NCBI RefSeq assembly: GCF_000499845.2
Contig: NC_023756.2
Span: 36,154,970 to 36,218,969 of the forward strand
Length of the DNA stretch: 64,000 bases
Source: Phaseolus vulgaris
Lineage: Eukaryota; Streptophyta; Magnoliopsida; Fabales; Fabaceae
Direction: 5' to 3'
Shown here in pieces: positions 11,367-23,690 of this stretch; within the stretch, counting starts at the first letter, position 1, and each line of letters starts with the position of its first letter. The position numbers and the translations under genes are program-made. Below the pieces are notes generated by a model. That model had not been told where the DNA came from and made no database searches. It saw only the letters and a list, made by a program, of their open reading frames with translations.

Positions 11367-12249
11367 CTGCAAACAGAACATAAAATGTTGAAGTGAGGGA
11401 CCAGAATATTGTATTGGACCATAGAAAGGATCTATACAGTTTGGCCCATATAAAACTATTACACATTGGAACTGAAACTATAAGGTATACAGAGAAGATT
11501 ATTTATGCAGATAAATGTAACTCAATAGGGATGTCATTACTCATTAGCCTTTGTTTATAAACAGTTTATAATCAGACATCATAGCATAACATGTCAAAAT
11601 TTATTTTCTAGGGTATATATGTCACAACCTTCCAAGTCATTGAAAACCAATCCGACAACAATACCAGAGGATATGTAGTAGTCCTAAAATTTAGAAGTTC
11701 AAAATTGCATCTTAAAATTGTGAGGATTGTTTATTGCTTTGTGTATTGCTCTATCAATTTCAGAACACTGTACTGACTCAAAAAAAGTTATTCTGTAAAC
11801 AAAACTTAGCTATTTTTTTGGTGCTTAAAATATTATAATCCTAGTAGTACCTTCATAAGCTTCCCACGTTGCTATATTCCCACAGAATATAGCAAATCAG
11901 AATAGTCACTCAATCAGGAGAGCATAGTCACCATCACCAAAGCATCAAGAGGGACAAGTTATGGGCATCATAGTGAAAACTGAATTCTAAAAAGAGTTGT
12001 GAAAACTGAATTCTTAAAAATAATCTCAGCACATTAAAACAATGATTTTAAATTTTTGAGAAATGAGAATTAAATAGAAAAATAAAAAATTAAAATATAA
12101 ACTCACTTTTATATAATCTTTTAGTAAGGACTTAATAAAATCCCTTGACTTGACTTCTTTAAAAATTATTTTCTTAAGTTTTCAAAAAAAAATCATTTTT
12201 CAAGTGAAAAACTGAAGGATTTTCAAACATTTCAGTTTCGGGGGGAGAA

Positions 12250-12780
12250 ACAATATTACTGATGTATGTTAATGATATTATAGTAATTGGGGATGAAAAA
12301 GAAGCAATAAATCCTAAGTCAATGCCTTGCCACAAAAATTGAGATAAGGAAGACCTAAATATTTATTATTGACTTAAATAAATATGGAAGATAACCTGCA
12401 AGCCAGTTAGTACTCCAATTGATCCAAACATAAAGTTGAGTCTAGTAAGCCAATTTATGCACCAACCAAAGGAGGCTTATTTACAAGCTACTCTTAAAGT
12501 TCATTGGAGCCTTTGGCCATTGGAGCTCAAACTGTCAAAGGTCTACAAATTGGGCACTATATTTGAGAGAGAACCCTTATTCTTTCTAATAAGATCCCAT
12601 GTTTCCATCATATAATTAGATATTTTCAGTCAGTACAGTTTGCAAGGTTGTTTGAGGAAGCATACTCTAGGCAACCTATTGTCTTGTTTGGGGAAACTGG
12701 AAGTACAATCACAACCAGACAGAACACAGGCAGACTATAAATTATATGACCATAGAAACCACAGGAGGAGCTGACATTCA
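12250..12780 (+). pseudogene. Rearranged Ty1/copia reverse transcriptase/RNase H fragment
   Basis: The plus strand encodes LLMYVNDIIVIGDEKEAI, corresponding to the reverse transcriptase YVDD motif with its first Asp changed to Asn. Later come TPIDPNIKLSLVSQFMHQPK and EAYLQATLK from the region between reverse transcriptase and RNase H. Many intervening codons are missing and stops are present. It is a small copia relic lying beside the PI 4-kinase exon inside the CACTA element. Confidence 0.7.
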
Positions 12781-12786
12781 TGTTAC

Positions 12787-12861
12787 CTGCAACATCTCAA
12801 CAAGAAGAATGATGCGCTCAGCGTGCTTGCGACACGTAAGGAAGCCTTGAATGCATAAAAC
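12787..12861 (-). pseudogene. Captured exon of phosphatidylinositol 4-kinase alpha
   Basis: Between a TAG acceptor and a GTAACA donor, the minus strand encodes VLCIQGFLTCRKHAERIILL then VEMLQ. This is a characteristic stretch of the lipid-kinase catalytic domain of plant PI4K alpha, which phosphorylates phosphatidylinositol at the inositol 4 position at membranes. The 75-base exon has no stop and keeps both splice sites. Neighbouring PI4K exons are not present; copia-derived sequence begins directly downstream. Confidence 0.82.
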
Positions 12862-13753
12862 CTATGTAAAGGACAAAGCAGTATATAAAAAACTAGAGTT
12901 AACAATGACAAACTACCATAAGTATAAGGAATGCACTGCATTACCCTGTCAATATGACTAATCATGGTTCTAAATGATGTTTTTTTTATATAAGTATGTC
13001 TAAAGACAATGTTAAGTTTTCTGTTTTTTATATAACAATAAAAAAGGACTTGCGTATGAGATAAATATCCGTATTGGATTAAATAAGTGCAGTTTAGTGT
13101 GTGTGAATATTATATTAAACAACTTTGGCCTTTTACACAGATTTGAACTGTCAAAAAGACTCCATCGTTTATCATGCCAATATATATAATTAGAATTTCG
13201 TTTGTTTCGAGTTACAAATGTTGATGAAGTGGCATACATCAAACTCCTTTACTAAATTCTATTGCTGGCTTCTTCATTAATGATGATGCATGTTTCAAAT
13301 CTTAGTTTGTACCAATATAAAGATAAATTAAAAAACGTTAATCATCTATTTATTCTTTCCATTATATATCAATTTACCAGTTATAAATTGTATATCCTTT
13401 TTATCTAAGTTAAAAAGTCATGTCTCTTCTCAATTCCTATAAGAACTATTATATTCTGAATTTCACATATACAATAAAGTCTCTAAAAACAATATCAAAC
13501 TTAAACCCTAACTGAAAAGTTGCAGGAACAATTTAAAAAAACTTTAACAAAATTAGAGATACTAGCAGATATTAGTCATGACGATTCTTTTATCCAATTC
13601 ACACACTGTCGAAGGTGCATCATACAACACCAGTTACCAGCAGAGAATACAAGCACAGAATTATACCTTGGAATTTTAGGTTGCTCTAATTTTGCATTTG
13701 AAAGAGATATTGCATTTTCTTAGAACTCAAAATGAGTTTTAGAATTCTCTCAC

Positions 13754-13875
13754 CTGTCTCTGTGATAACTTGCTTCAATTGCTCGAAAATCAGAACTCGA
13801 GTCAGGAAACTCTTTCTCCCCTGTCGCCTCTGTGATAACTTGCTTCAATTGCTCTTTAGCTACCTAGTAAAAAGA
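13754..13875 (-). other. Exon-like block with an internal 27-bp duplication
   Basis: On the minus strand, an open block encoding KEQLKQVITEATGEKEFPDS and more ends at a CAG|GTGAG donor at 13754. The 27 bases at 13758-13784 recur exactly at 13828-13854. It may be a first exon of the CACTA transcript or another captured fragment. The protein is not recognised. Confidence 0.35.
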
Positions 13876-14043
13876 TGCGGATACACAAATAGAACGAAAC
13901 ATTCAAAACATCAAACAAAGCACGAAACATTAAAAAAAAAATCTACGAAGCAAGCACATCCAAAACATGAATGAAGTTGATGGTCGACATTGATAAGAGA
14001 ACGTGCGAGCATTTAATTACCTTCAAATCGGTTCCGTGTAGAA

Positions 14044-14146
14044 AGCGCTAGGGTTCGTGTGGAGGCCGAGAGCGCTAGGGTTCGTGTGGGGGCCGAGAGC
14101 GGTAGGGTTCGTGAGTAGGCAGAGAGCACTAGGGTTCGTGAGGCAG
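14044..14146. repeat. Tandem repeat of about 27 bp, four copies
   Basis: Units of the form AGCGCTAGGGTTCGTG plus a GGCCGAG-like tail are repeated four times, the last two shortened. The repeat lies near the end of the CACTA element, where transcription of its minus-strand gene would start, probably in the promoter or 5' leader. Confidence 0.85.
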
Positions 14147-14463
14147 AGAGAGACGAGAGTGAAGAGTTAGGAGTTAGGTTCACTCTGGTTTCCAGAAATT
14201 CAAAAAAAAATTATTTTCTTAAGTTTTCAAAAAAAAAATAATTTTCAATTGAAAAACTGAAGGATTTTTAAATAAAAATGTGAATATAGGAATAAAGGAA
14301 TAAAACAATTTCAATTCTGAAGGAAAATTATGACAGTTAAAAATGACATAATTTGAAAGATAATTGCGGCGGTTAATGAAATGACGTATTATACTGAAAT
14401 TTGTGGCGGTTATTAATAACCGCCATATTAAAACCGCCACTTTTTACACATTTTTTTGTAGTG

Positions 14464-14800
14464 AATTACACAAAAGACTGCACCAACGTTCCACCAGGGA
14501 GCGATCTCTAAACTTGCCAGCGAGAGATAGTCCAAAACCAGTCTCGAAAGAAATCATGGATGAGCCCGTGTCAGCTAATTACATCACACCTAAAATCGCC
14601 TTTTTCACGGGGGTTGAGGACCTTGAAAATCACCTTACAACATTCAACGCTCAGATGATTATCTCTGGAGGAACGGATGTCATCCGATGTAAAATGTTCA
14701 TGGACACTTTTACAAATACAACCCTACAATGGTTTAGCAGGATCCCTGATGGTCAGATCACCTATTTCTCTCAGTTTTCCAGGATGTTTAGATACCAGTT
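14464..14800 (+). pseudogene. Ty3/gypsy-like gag, continuation after the CACTA insertion
   Basis: The frame continues from 8786 with ELHKRLHQRSTRERSLNLPA and then YITPKIAFFTGVEDLENHLT and MFRYQF, which is the retrotransposon gag (capsid) domain of plant Ty3/gypsy elements. It stops matching gag at about 14800, where duplication copy B begins abruptly. Protease and pol are absent. The break is therefore a rearrangement junction rather than mutation decay. Confidence 0.8.
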
Positions 14801-17800
14801 CTCAAAATTATTACAGATTGTTTGTACATATTAATATTAACACTAAAAATATGTCACTTACTGAAATAATTGCAGTGAAATAACTTACTCTCTCAATAAT
14901 TGCATGTTACTTTTATATATACTCCAACATCCATGTAATTTATTTGGTATCACAGTAGAAATAATAAATTTAACATTTCATTGAGCATTGAGCATTGAAA
15001 AGTGAAAATATTGGTCTGCTTAAAAACTAAAACCACGATAATTTTGAGATAGAATAGTACTTTTGGAGATCTAATATGGACATTAAGAAACTAGAATTAC
15101 CTTTTTCTTGAGTAATTAAGAATAAATCTGTAATTACTTTTAGATAGTATTTTGCATTAGGAGTGAGTTTAGCACGAGTGAAATAGTGAAATAGTGAAGA
15201 AAGAGAACAAAGAAATATGAAATAGGCATGAAATAAATAATATTGATTATGCCTTTCAATTTTTTGTTTTTTTTTGTTTTTCGATTCTGAATAAAATTTA
15301 GGCTAATTCAATGAGATTAATTAATGCTAAAACTTTTTTAATTTAGTTGAAGTTTATTTTTTAATGTATTACTTTTATTTCAAGTTGAAAGAAAAGAACG
15401 GAAGTTTAAAAAAAATACGTATTTTTTTTAATGAAAAATGTTACTAACTAATTGTTTAATATGTGTGAGTAAATTTTTTTTATTATATTAAAGGAATAAT
15501 TTTTTTTATTAAGGTAGAAGAATTTGTTTGCTTTTGCTATATATATTAGTTGATTTAGATTCTCTATGGTTAGAATTAGGCAATTATAATTAGTGCGAAA
15601 TGGTATAATTTGACAGGGTTGTGTTTTAATGGAAATTTAAGTTGAGGGGAAGCTTCCTCTTATTAATGGTATGTTGTTCCCAATTAGTTGACTACTTATA
15701 TGAGACCTACTCATAATTAACTCATACAGCAAAACATATCTTGGTGATGGGTGGATGACTATGACTTATGCCAACTTGTTTGACAACTAATGGGGTTCAA
15801 GAATGATGTGCTATATTCATACCTTAAGTCTACTACTTTCTCATCAAAAGTAGTAGTTAATAAATATATAATTTTTTTATTTTAAAATGTAGTAACTTAA
15901 ATGTTATGTTTAGAATTTTATTTTTCTTTTTTTCTCGTCGGTTGGCTCTAGTGACAAGCTATAACTCCGATCCTCTTCTAGAATCTGTTTTACGTCTTGT
16001 TGCACATAACGTAGCTCCGTTTGAAACAGAGGGGGCCCTACTTGTTGATCAAACACAACCGATCAAGTCAGTAAGAGCTTACTAAAACAAAAAAGTATTT
16101 AGTTTTGGTCCAAAAAAACAACGTACCTTTACCTAGGGTCTCAAGCTCCTTTTATAACTTATCTCTTATAACAATTTTCTCCTATGAGAATCTAATCTCA
16201 ACTGAAAGCATAGGTAACAGGAAAACATTCTGTTTATGGACACTTTTTCTCAAGGTGCTACAATAAAAAGGAATCTTATCTCTAATGAGAGCTTAAAATA
16301 ATAATAGAACAACTACCTGCCAACAGGGCACCATCTTAGGCGTCAACCACAAAGAAGTATTCTGCTTACGTGGCACCCTTACCCATGGTGCAACGTTATC
16401 TTTTACTGTGCATGCAACTTAACCACCGGGTGCCCTAGAACACTCACATTTAGGTTAAAAGATATTTACATGACCTAACCATTACATGTACTACACGTAC
16501 ACCTAGGTTCGTAAATACCCTTGACTAATAACCTTATATCAGTGCACCAAGATATTGTTTTAATTACGTTTCTATGGGTTTACTAACAAAAACTGGGCAT
16601 AACACATGACCCACTTTATCGGCCCAACAACTGAGCTGACCTACCTACACCATGCACCGAGCTCCGACCATTTAGCACTGAGCCCTGAGAATCCTGTCTA
16701 GCACCCATTTTAATCTAATTCACTTTCACAAGAAAAAAATTGACATTTATATGAAACAATTTCTTTTCCCCTAATTACATGGTAAGAATTAAATAAAATA
16801 ATTTAAAATACTTGAAGATACTCTAATCCTTATAAAAAAGAAGTAAGATTGTTAACTTTTTAACATAAACCTATAACATACGAATAAATAAAATCTGCGT
16901 GTAAACAAAAAATATTTAATTCAAGACTGTTGAATTAAACTCTTATCCATAAATCAAAACTTATAATTAATAGTTAATATATTAACTTTTTCTAGTTAAA
17001 AATGTAACTAAGTCAAGCATCATAATTGAAGAGTAACTTTTAATTCATCTAACTTTAATACTTTCACCGTGAGACAAATGATGCTTAGCTACAACACCCA
17101 TGAATTATTATAAATATATATTTATGTCCTATAAACTTGTATGAGTAGATGGAGATTCAAATATTTATCAATTACTTTTTAGGTTTACAATATCTGCTTG
17201 TATTTCGAATTTGTTCTAAAATGTGGGGAAATTAGTAACGAATTTATAAAAAGTTAAAAAAAATAGAAAATCTAGAATTTTCCTCATAAGATTGAAAAGA
17301 TACGTTTAGTTAATTGCAACTCAACCTTGGAGGAAAATGTAAAAGTAATATAATTATAAGACTATAAATCCCTTCATACAAATGGAGAAGGTATATGAAG
17401 CAAGTTATAATGTTAAATTCTTTTATATGTAGAGTTTGTTTTACAGATTTTTTTTTTCATTCTCCACAAACAATAAGAATATTTATTCTTAACTCTTTTT
17501 ATAAAATAAATTCATTTTCATTTTTAGAAGGTTAGTGAAAATTATTCTTTACATTTTATTCTCATAAAAACTTCATTATTATATTAATCCAATTTTTTAT
17601 TTATGTGTTAAGTATAAAAGTTACATTCCCATGTAAATGTGAGAGATTATTTTCTAACTTCACTATAATTCTTATTTTAGATAGTTTAAAATTTAAATGA
17701 ATTTGTTTGAATATTAAGAGTTAATGAGAAGAGGTCTGAGTTCCTCATCTTTAAGTTTATTGGGTTGGCTTGGCAATTATGTTGACCTTTACAAGTATGT

Positions 17801-20800
17801 GAACAGAAAATCATAGAAGGTTGGTGAAAGCAAATTGCATTTTTGATAGAAATGCCTGGATCATACAAAATGAATTCAATACTTCATGTTCAATGTAAAT
17901 GCTAATGAGGAAATGTTCCTCTTTTGATGTACTGGTGTTTGGGCGCCAGTTCATATTGTTTTAAAGTGTGTTTTTTGAAATTTAAAATAGCTAGCTAGAA
18001 TAGGAAAACATAAAGCATGGAACCAAGGTTGAAGACAAAGATTTTGTGAGAAAAGGTAAGGTTTAATTCCAAATGTATAAGATGATTTGGTGCTCGAAAT
18101 TTGCACTAACTTGTAGTCAGAAAAATAAAAGGCATAAACAAAGTGAGGTGTTTAAAAAATAAAGCTTGTAACATTGTTTGAAGCTATGTTTTGAACATCT
18201 TGAGGGCCATGTCTTATCATGTTCTTATGCCTCATTGTGAGTTTATTCTTTAATTTATGGACCATATATATGTTGTAGACCCCACCTCATGTATTTATCT
18301 TATCATCACTTACAACACTGAGGTTTGTGAATGACAAAGTATCAGTTTCTGGTGCCTAAATTATTTACAGTTTCTCTGTCTCAGTACAATTGTGAGTTTG
18401 AGTAATGATATCAATGGAGACATGTCCATCCAACAAACTACATAACCCAATTTGATAATACATCCAATTCAATTTCTTGTCTTTGAGTCTTATCATTTAC
18501 TATCTCTGTTTTCAAATATTACTTTTGTTTATAACTAATTTATACTCATAAAAAATTATTAATTTAGTTGAAAGTATTAAATTTGTCTCTAATAATAATA
18601 TTATTTTCTTTCTAAAATCATCTTTGCATAGTTAATGTGAGGAGAGAAAGTAATATTAGTGAAATTTGAAATGTTCTTTAAATGTGTGTGATTAACACTA
18701 CAAACCCAATATAACTTATGATAAAATCTTTTTCTTCTTTTATAAAGAAAGTATCTAAAAAGGTAGATGTATTTATAATGTGTGGATAATATAAAATACA
18801 CTCAATATTTAGCATATAGAGATAAAAGGGATTAGTTGGAAGATGTTTTGTATGATGAGAGTGATGAATGGAGGTTGCAAAACAGTTAGTACAATAGTGT
18901 ATGCTTAGAAAGTTAGTAGCCAGCAAAGTGCCATAGAGATGAAGTAGAAGGCATTGTTGTGTGTTGGGAGCAGTATACAAGATTAGTTACTACCACCTAA
19001 TACTGAGATGTAACCAGCAATTATGGTTCTAACATTGAGATTCATTATTATAAATGACAATCATAATGGAAAATGCTAGGGAACCCCAAAAGACAGGCAA
19101 CTTCCACAGGCACATCAATATGTCAGTGTCGAACTCAAACTTGTCTGCACAAAAGGTAGATGTGCTTCACCCAAAGGTAAACTGAAACTGCTAGAAGCAT
19201 AAAAAAATCATTGTTGCTGACTGAGATAGAACTAGAAGTAATATAGTATGTGGTATATTTGAATGAATGGCATGCATGGTATTCCTATATTCAGTATTCT
19301 TGTTCTACAAGCTGATCCAATGGGAAGGTCTAAGTTGTAGGCACCCCTTTTGGTTTAACTTCACTTTAAAGGTTCATTCTGGTGGTGGTGAAAAGACATG
19401 ATAAAAACATAAAATGGTCCCTAAAGGAATGGGCCCAACATGTGATGGGTCTTGGAGGCTCAAGTGTGAGTGAGTGAGTGAGTGATTGCCACATGGAATC
19501 TAACCCGAAGTTTTGCTGGGCCAATGTTGGCCATTGATAGTGGTAAAGGATTTGGCTAAGAGCTACAAGTTCATCACATGCCAACAGGAGTGAGAAGGGG
19601 ACATGGACAAGATGTGCTAGGAGAAATGCCAATGTCTGATAACTCTGCTTTCTCTGTTTCTTTCTACTTCTTTTTGTCTTCCTCGTTGGATTTTATACTT
19701 TGCGGTGAGAAAAGCACTACAGTGCCATTATCACTTTGCTTCTCTCTTGTTTCTACATCAGCTTAGGTTGTGGGGGACCAGAGCTTACACATGATGCATG
19801 TTCATGATATTGATCCTTCCACTATACATGGCTCTTAGAAAAGTTATAGAAATCATAGCTACGTCATCTCTCAGTAAACCTCAAACCATACATGCATTCT
19901 TTAATTAATTAACAAAACAACCCTCTATTCCACGTAATAACATAGTAGATTGATATAGCAAAACAAACATTGAAACGTTCTACAAAGGTTAAGGTTAACT
20001 CAAGAATTGACTAAAGTGTGAGATATGACTTATAAGTCTACATGTTTGATCTCTTACCATAGACTCCTCTCCTTTACACACTACGACAAATATCAACATA
20101 AAACTGTGATCGAAAATGTAGAAATTGTAAGTTAAACTTTACACAACAATTTTTCATAGGTAGACATGACTATTTATAAAAAGAAGAGAACAATTTTAAA
20201 ACTGTTGTTTAAAGTCATGACAATAATTACAATTTTACTTTCACTTTATTTTAAAATGGTTTATACCACAATTATATTCTATTGCATTTGGATTTAATGT
20301 GTTGTTTTATATTCAATACAATTTTCTAAATTTTGTATAGATGGTTCATACAAAAGTTTAAGATGGAAACAATTAATCCATAATTACCATTTAAAAAGTG
20401 GACAACACTTTAGAAAACATTAATAGAAAAAAATAAATATAATTGAATTTATAATAAATAAAATTCACACATATATTTCAATGTTAGTGTTCAAATTATA
20501 ATTGTTTAAAATCAAAATAATAAAAATAAATTTATCAAAATTAAAATTTCAAACTTAGTTTAACCACATTATGTCTAGAATTTATTTTTATTATATAAAA
20601 AATACAAAATTATCTTTATTGTCTTTATTACCTTTTAAATATAATATAAAATATAATATGTTAAATATTTTAAAACCTTATATGAATTTTGATAAAAGCC
20701 AATTGATTCTGTATCGGTAAGGTCCGCACGACCGAGGCCATCTCTCAGTCCCATCAATGGACCGATCGACACTACGATTAGTGAAGCTAACTAACCGTTA

Positions 20801-21075
20801 AGAGTTAGGTAATGTATTCCTCAATGTTATCCAACTCCCTAATCCAGACCAGTAAGAAAGGCCCACTAAAGTAATATAAATAGCACAAATTCCAAGAATC
20901 AGGTACGTCATTACACAGTACTCAGAATACCAAGTGTCGAATACTAAATCTGACTTGAGTGTCGGAGTGTCTTCTGCAGGTTCCATCCGAGTCTGGATTT
21001 CGTGAAGGTTGAGGAGTGGAGCGAGTAGGGGAGATGATGGAACTTGCAGGAAAAGGAATTGAAGTGCAAACCGAC
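14801..21075. repeat. Segmental duplication, copy B
   Basis: It matches 2899-7425 in direct orientation in two blocks: 14801-17892 with 2899-6375, and 20036-21075 with 6376-7425. It lacks the MITE present in copy A and keeps 17893-20035 between the blocks. Its left edge abuts the truncated gag directly. At its right edge the retroelement ORF continues beyond the shared part. Confidence 0.85.
17893..20035. other. 2.1 kb present only in copy B
   Basis: No homologous sequence is seen in copy A, which joins the flanks directly with about three extra bases. There are no terminal inverted repeats, LTRs or target duplication, so deletion from copy A is more likely than insertion into copy B. A GTGAGTGAGTGAGTGAG run lies at about 19466-19482. 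Short open frames at 18601-18980 and 19366-19766 do not resemble known proteins. Confidence 0.5.
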
Positions 21076-22373
21076 CATCCGAGTTGGAGTGTTCAGGGCA
21101 GCAAATTCTCGTCTTTTTCTCTTAAAAATAAGGCCCAAATTGGTGTTCTCGTCCTCATCAAATGGGATGGGAGAGACTTCGATCAGGGCCTTCCTTTTTT
21201 GAGTTGGAGAATCCTTGCTTAGGTTGGTAGCAGCTCTCATATTTCTAATACGTTCAGCCATTCCGATTTTTCGATGCCGAACAACATCCTTTTTGCAAAG
21301 GAAAAAAGTAAGTGGTTAAACACAATAATGAAGTTTATGTTACCAAAGGTAGGAAATGAGGAGTACTAGTATAGGCTTTCAAAACAAAACACCAGTAAGG
21401 TACTCTTTGTTCAGAAGGAAGGAAGTGTAAAAAACAACCTTTAGGTTCGTCAAGAATTCGCATACTCCTTGATCTTGTGGGACAAGTCATCCACGCGTCG
21501 AGCACTCTGGAATCTCGGTTTAGGGGACCAGTATAAAGGAAACCCGTCTAGAAGGGTCGGATCTCCTTTGGTAGCTCAGATTTTTAGGAACTTGCCCTTG
21601 AAATTTTTGTAAGAAGACTAGAAGAGTGTGAACAAAGCTCTTCCAGGGGCACCGTTTAAGGATACCCATAATTGGCGATCCGAATCCTTGGCCTCAAAGA
21701 AGTATAGGAAAACTTCCACAGTCGACGAAATGCCGAGCTATGAACACCAAATAGTAAAGGCATGAATGAATGCCCAGCTATATGGATGTAGCTGGACAGG
21801 AGCTATGTTGAGCTCGGTTAACAATTATTTTTCAAAAATCGACAAAGGAAGACACAAAAGGACTTTCTTAAAAAAGGTAGGATAAAAGTAACAGAATGGA
21901 CGCTCGTGGTCCGAGGATTCATCACAACATACGGGCTCATCTTTCCTACACTCTACTATTCTTAGAAACCTATCGTGCCTCTTACCAAAGGTGCAACCAC
22001 TCTTTCTTAAATCCCTAATATGCTTATGGGTAGTATAGAAAGAGGTTTCGTTTAAGAGGTCCTTTTTGACCCAAGGGTACATGGCATTGTAATTCATTGC
22101 AGTTATATCTAGAACACAACCCAAACACAAACCAGATACGAGCACAATTTAAGGCAAAGAAAATGGATTAAAAGAAAATTCCAGCTCAGACGATGCAATC
22201 GGTAAGTTGAGTACGTATTCAGAGATAAAGATTGGTGGAAGGAAAATACTTGGTGTGATGGATGATTGGAAAGAAGAGGTGCGAAGAGAGAACTTTTTAG
22301 TGAAACGGAGGTACGTAAAACGCACGAGTACTGAGAAATGAAGGTTGCGTGAAGAGTAAGAAAAGAAATGCAT
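20798..22373 (-). pseudogene. Decayed gag-like ORF of a plant retroelement
   Basis: Read from 22373 down, the minus strand gives SLRTSSFQSSITPSIFLPPI, then KKDLLNETSFYTTHKHIRDL and GCTFGKRHDRFLRIVECRKD (21825-22145), then VSLNGAPGRALFTLF and GDPTLLDGFPLYWSPKPRF (about 21480-21700), then MAERIRNMRAATNLSKDSPT (21261-20944). This order matches an ORF I associate with non-autonomous Ty3/gypsy-type elements of legumes, with no known enzymatic domain. Several stops and frame changes break it. Another part of the same type of element lies at 27620-28065. Confidence 0.6.
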
Positions 22374-22500
22374 TCTTAACGTTTAAAAGGATAAATGAAA
22401 TGACAACTCTTTCTGGGCGTATGGTGAGATGTCTCTTCAGCGACGCTTCGGTACCTATGCCTCACCTGTAGAACATGGAAGCTTTGATGATTCAAATCTG

Positions 22501-23323
22501 TGTTGAAGGGTTGATGCTTTGCTGTTTTGGTTGGAACATAGTTCTAGGATGTTTAGAATTCTTGTACAGATCATTTTTGTCCTATGCACAAAGCTAAATC
22601 AATCTATGTTAAAAGAGAAAAAAAAATTCTAAGCAAAGAGAAAAACAATCGGTTGAAATCACGATATAATTGGTTGTTTTACACTTAGCTTGATTGAAGA
22701 TTTTCAAAACTGTTTTTGACTTGGTTGACTAATTGTCATAACCAATTCAATGGGTGAAAATGACATTTCAACCGGTTGATTGTCACATTGCCTAACAGCT
22801 TTTTAAAAACCTGTTAAATTTGTTTTCAGTTGAATTAAAACTTTTTTGGATCATGATTGACTGCTTAGAACGGCTAGTTTTAAAAGCTATAAATATGGTT
22901 TCTCTTTGTATTGAAAATAATACAGAAAGTGAGATTGAAATTGTTTTTTGAGAAGAGACTCAAATCAAAGTTTTGTAAGATTGTTAAGTAGTTGTGCATT
23001 GGTTCAAGATCTGATCTTAGGAGCTCTGTGATTCCTGAATTACCAGGTGTAATATGTTCCTTTCTGATTCTTGTAATTGTTCTTTTCTAAACTTGTAATA
23101 GGTGTGTAAACCTGTAAGGTTAGAGGGTGTTCTGACTAAGGTTGTGTGAAAGGAAAAGAAGGTGAGTGCTCTTGTGGTTTCACGAACACCTTTTTATGGC
23201 TTTGAGTGTGAGTAATTTGTGATTGATTGCTAGTGGAAACCCAGTGGTTGTTCTGAGAACTGGATGTAGCTCAGGGTTGAGTGCACCAATATAAATTGGC
23301 TCTATAATCTCTTTCTCTCTCTC

Positions 23324-23374
<51 letters not shown>

Positions 23375-23623
23375 TTCTCTCTCTCTCTCTCACTTCTTAT
23401 AAAATGTTTGATTTGATTTTGTATTGTTGTTGCCATAAACAACAGGTTAAAACAAAGTTTCAACCGATTGATATTCTGCAAACAGTTTCAATTATCTTAT
23501 TTGATTAGCTTCCTTGATTACTTCTTCTCTGATTGTTGTTAAAACTTCATTCTTTTCCAATATTTTCGAAAATCTTTTGACAAACAATTCAATCCCCTCT
23601 TGTTTAGGCCATTAATTCTAACA
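22501..23623 (+). repeat. 5' LTR of Copia-1
   Basis: It begins TGTTGAAGGG and ends TTCTAACA at 23623, followed by a primer-site-like ATTGGCATCAAAAGCTAGG (initiator-Met type, two mismatches). It contains several CAACCGGTTG-like palindromes (22646, 22769) and a long CT run. Its 3' end resembles that of the solo LTR at 61195-63251 (TGTTTAGGCCATTAATTCTA versus TGTTTAAGGCCATATATTCT). Confidence 0.8.
23308..23392. repeat. (CT)n microsatellite
   Basis: About 85 bases of CT dinucleotides with few interruptions, inside the LTR near its 3' end. Confidence 0.95.
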
Positions 23624-23690
23624 ATTGGCATCAAAAGCTAGGTTCTTGAAAAATATTCAAGTTCAGTTTTTTTTTTCTAAAACTACTTTA

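Larger units (their letters stand above)
8787..14463 (-). mobile_element. CACTA transposon carrying captured host exons (Pack-CACTA)
   Basis: The element begins CACTACAAAAAAAATTG and ends TTTTTTTGTAGTG, with the diagnostic 3-bp duplication AAT on both sides (8784-8786 and 14464-14466). Both ends carry subterminal GTGGCGGTTT/AACCGCCA motifs, several in opposite orientations. Inside, on the minus strand, are the last exons of an En/Spm-type transposase, and upstream of them single exons with splice signals from unrelated host genes. It contains no TNP2-like gene, so it is non-autonomous. Removing it restores the gag frame on either side. Confidence 0.92.
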
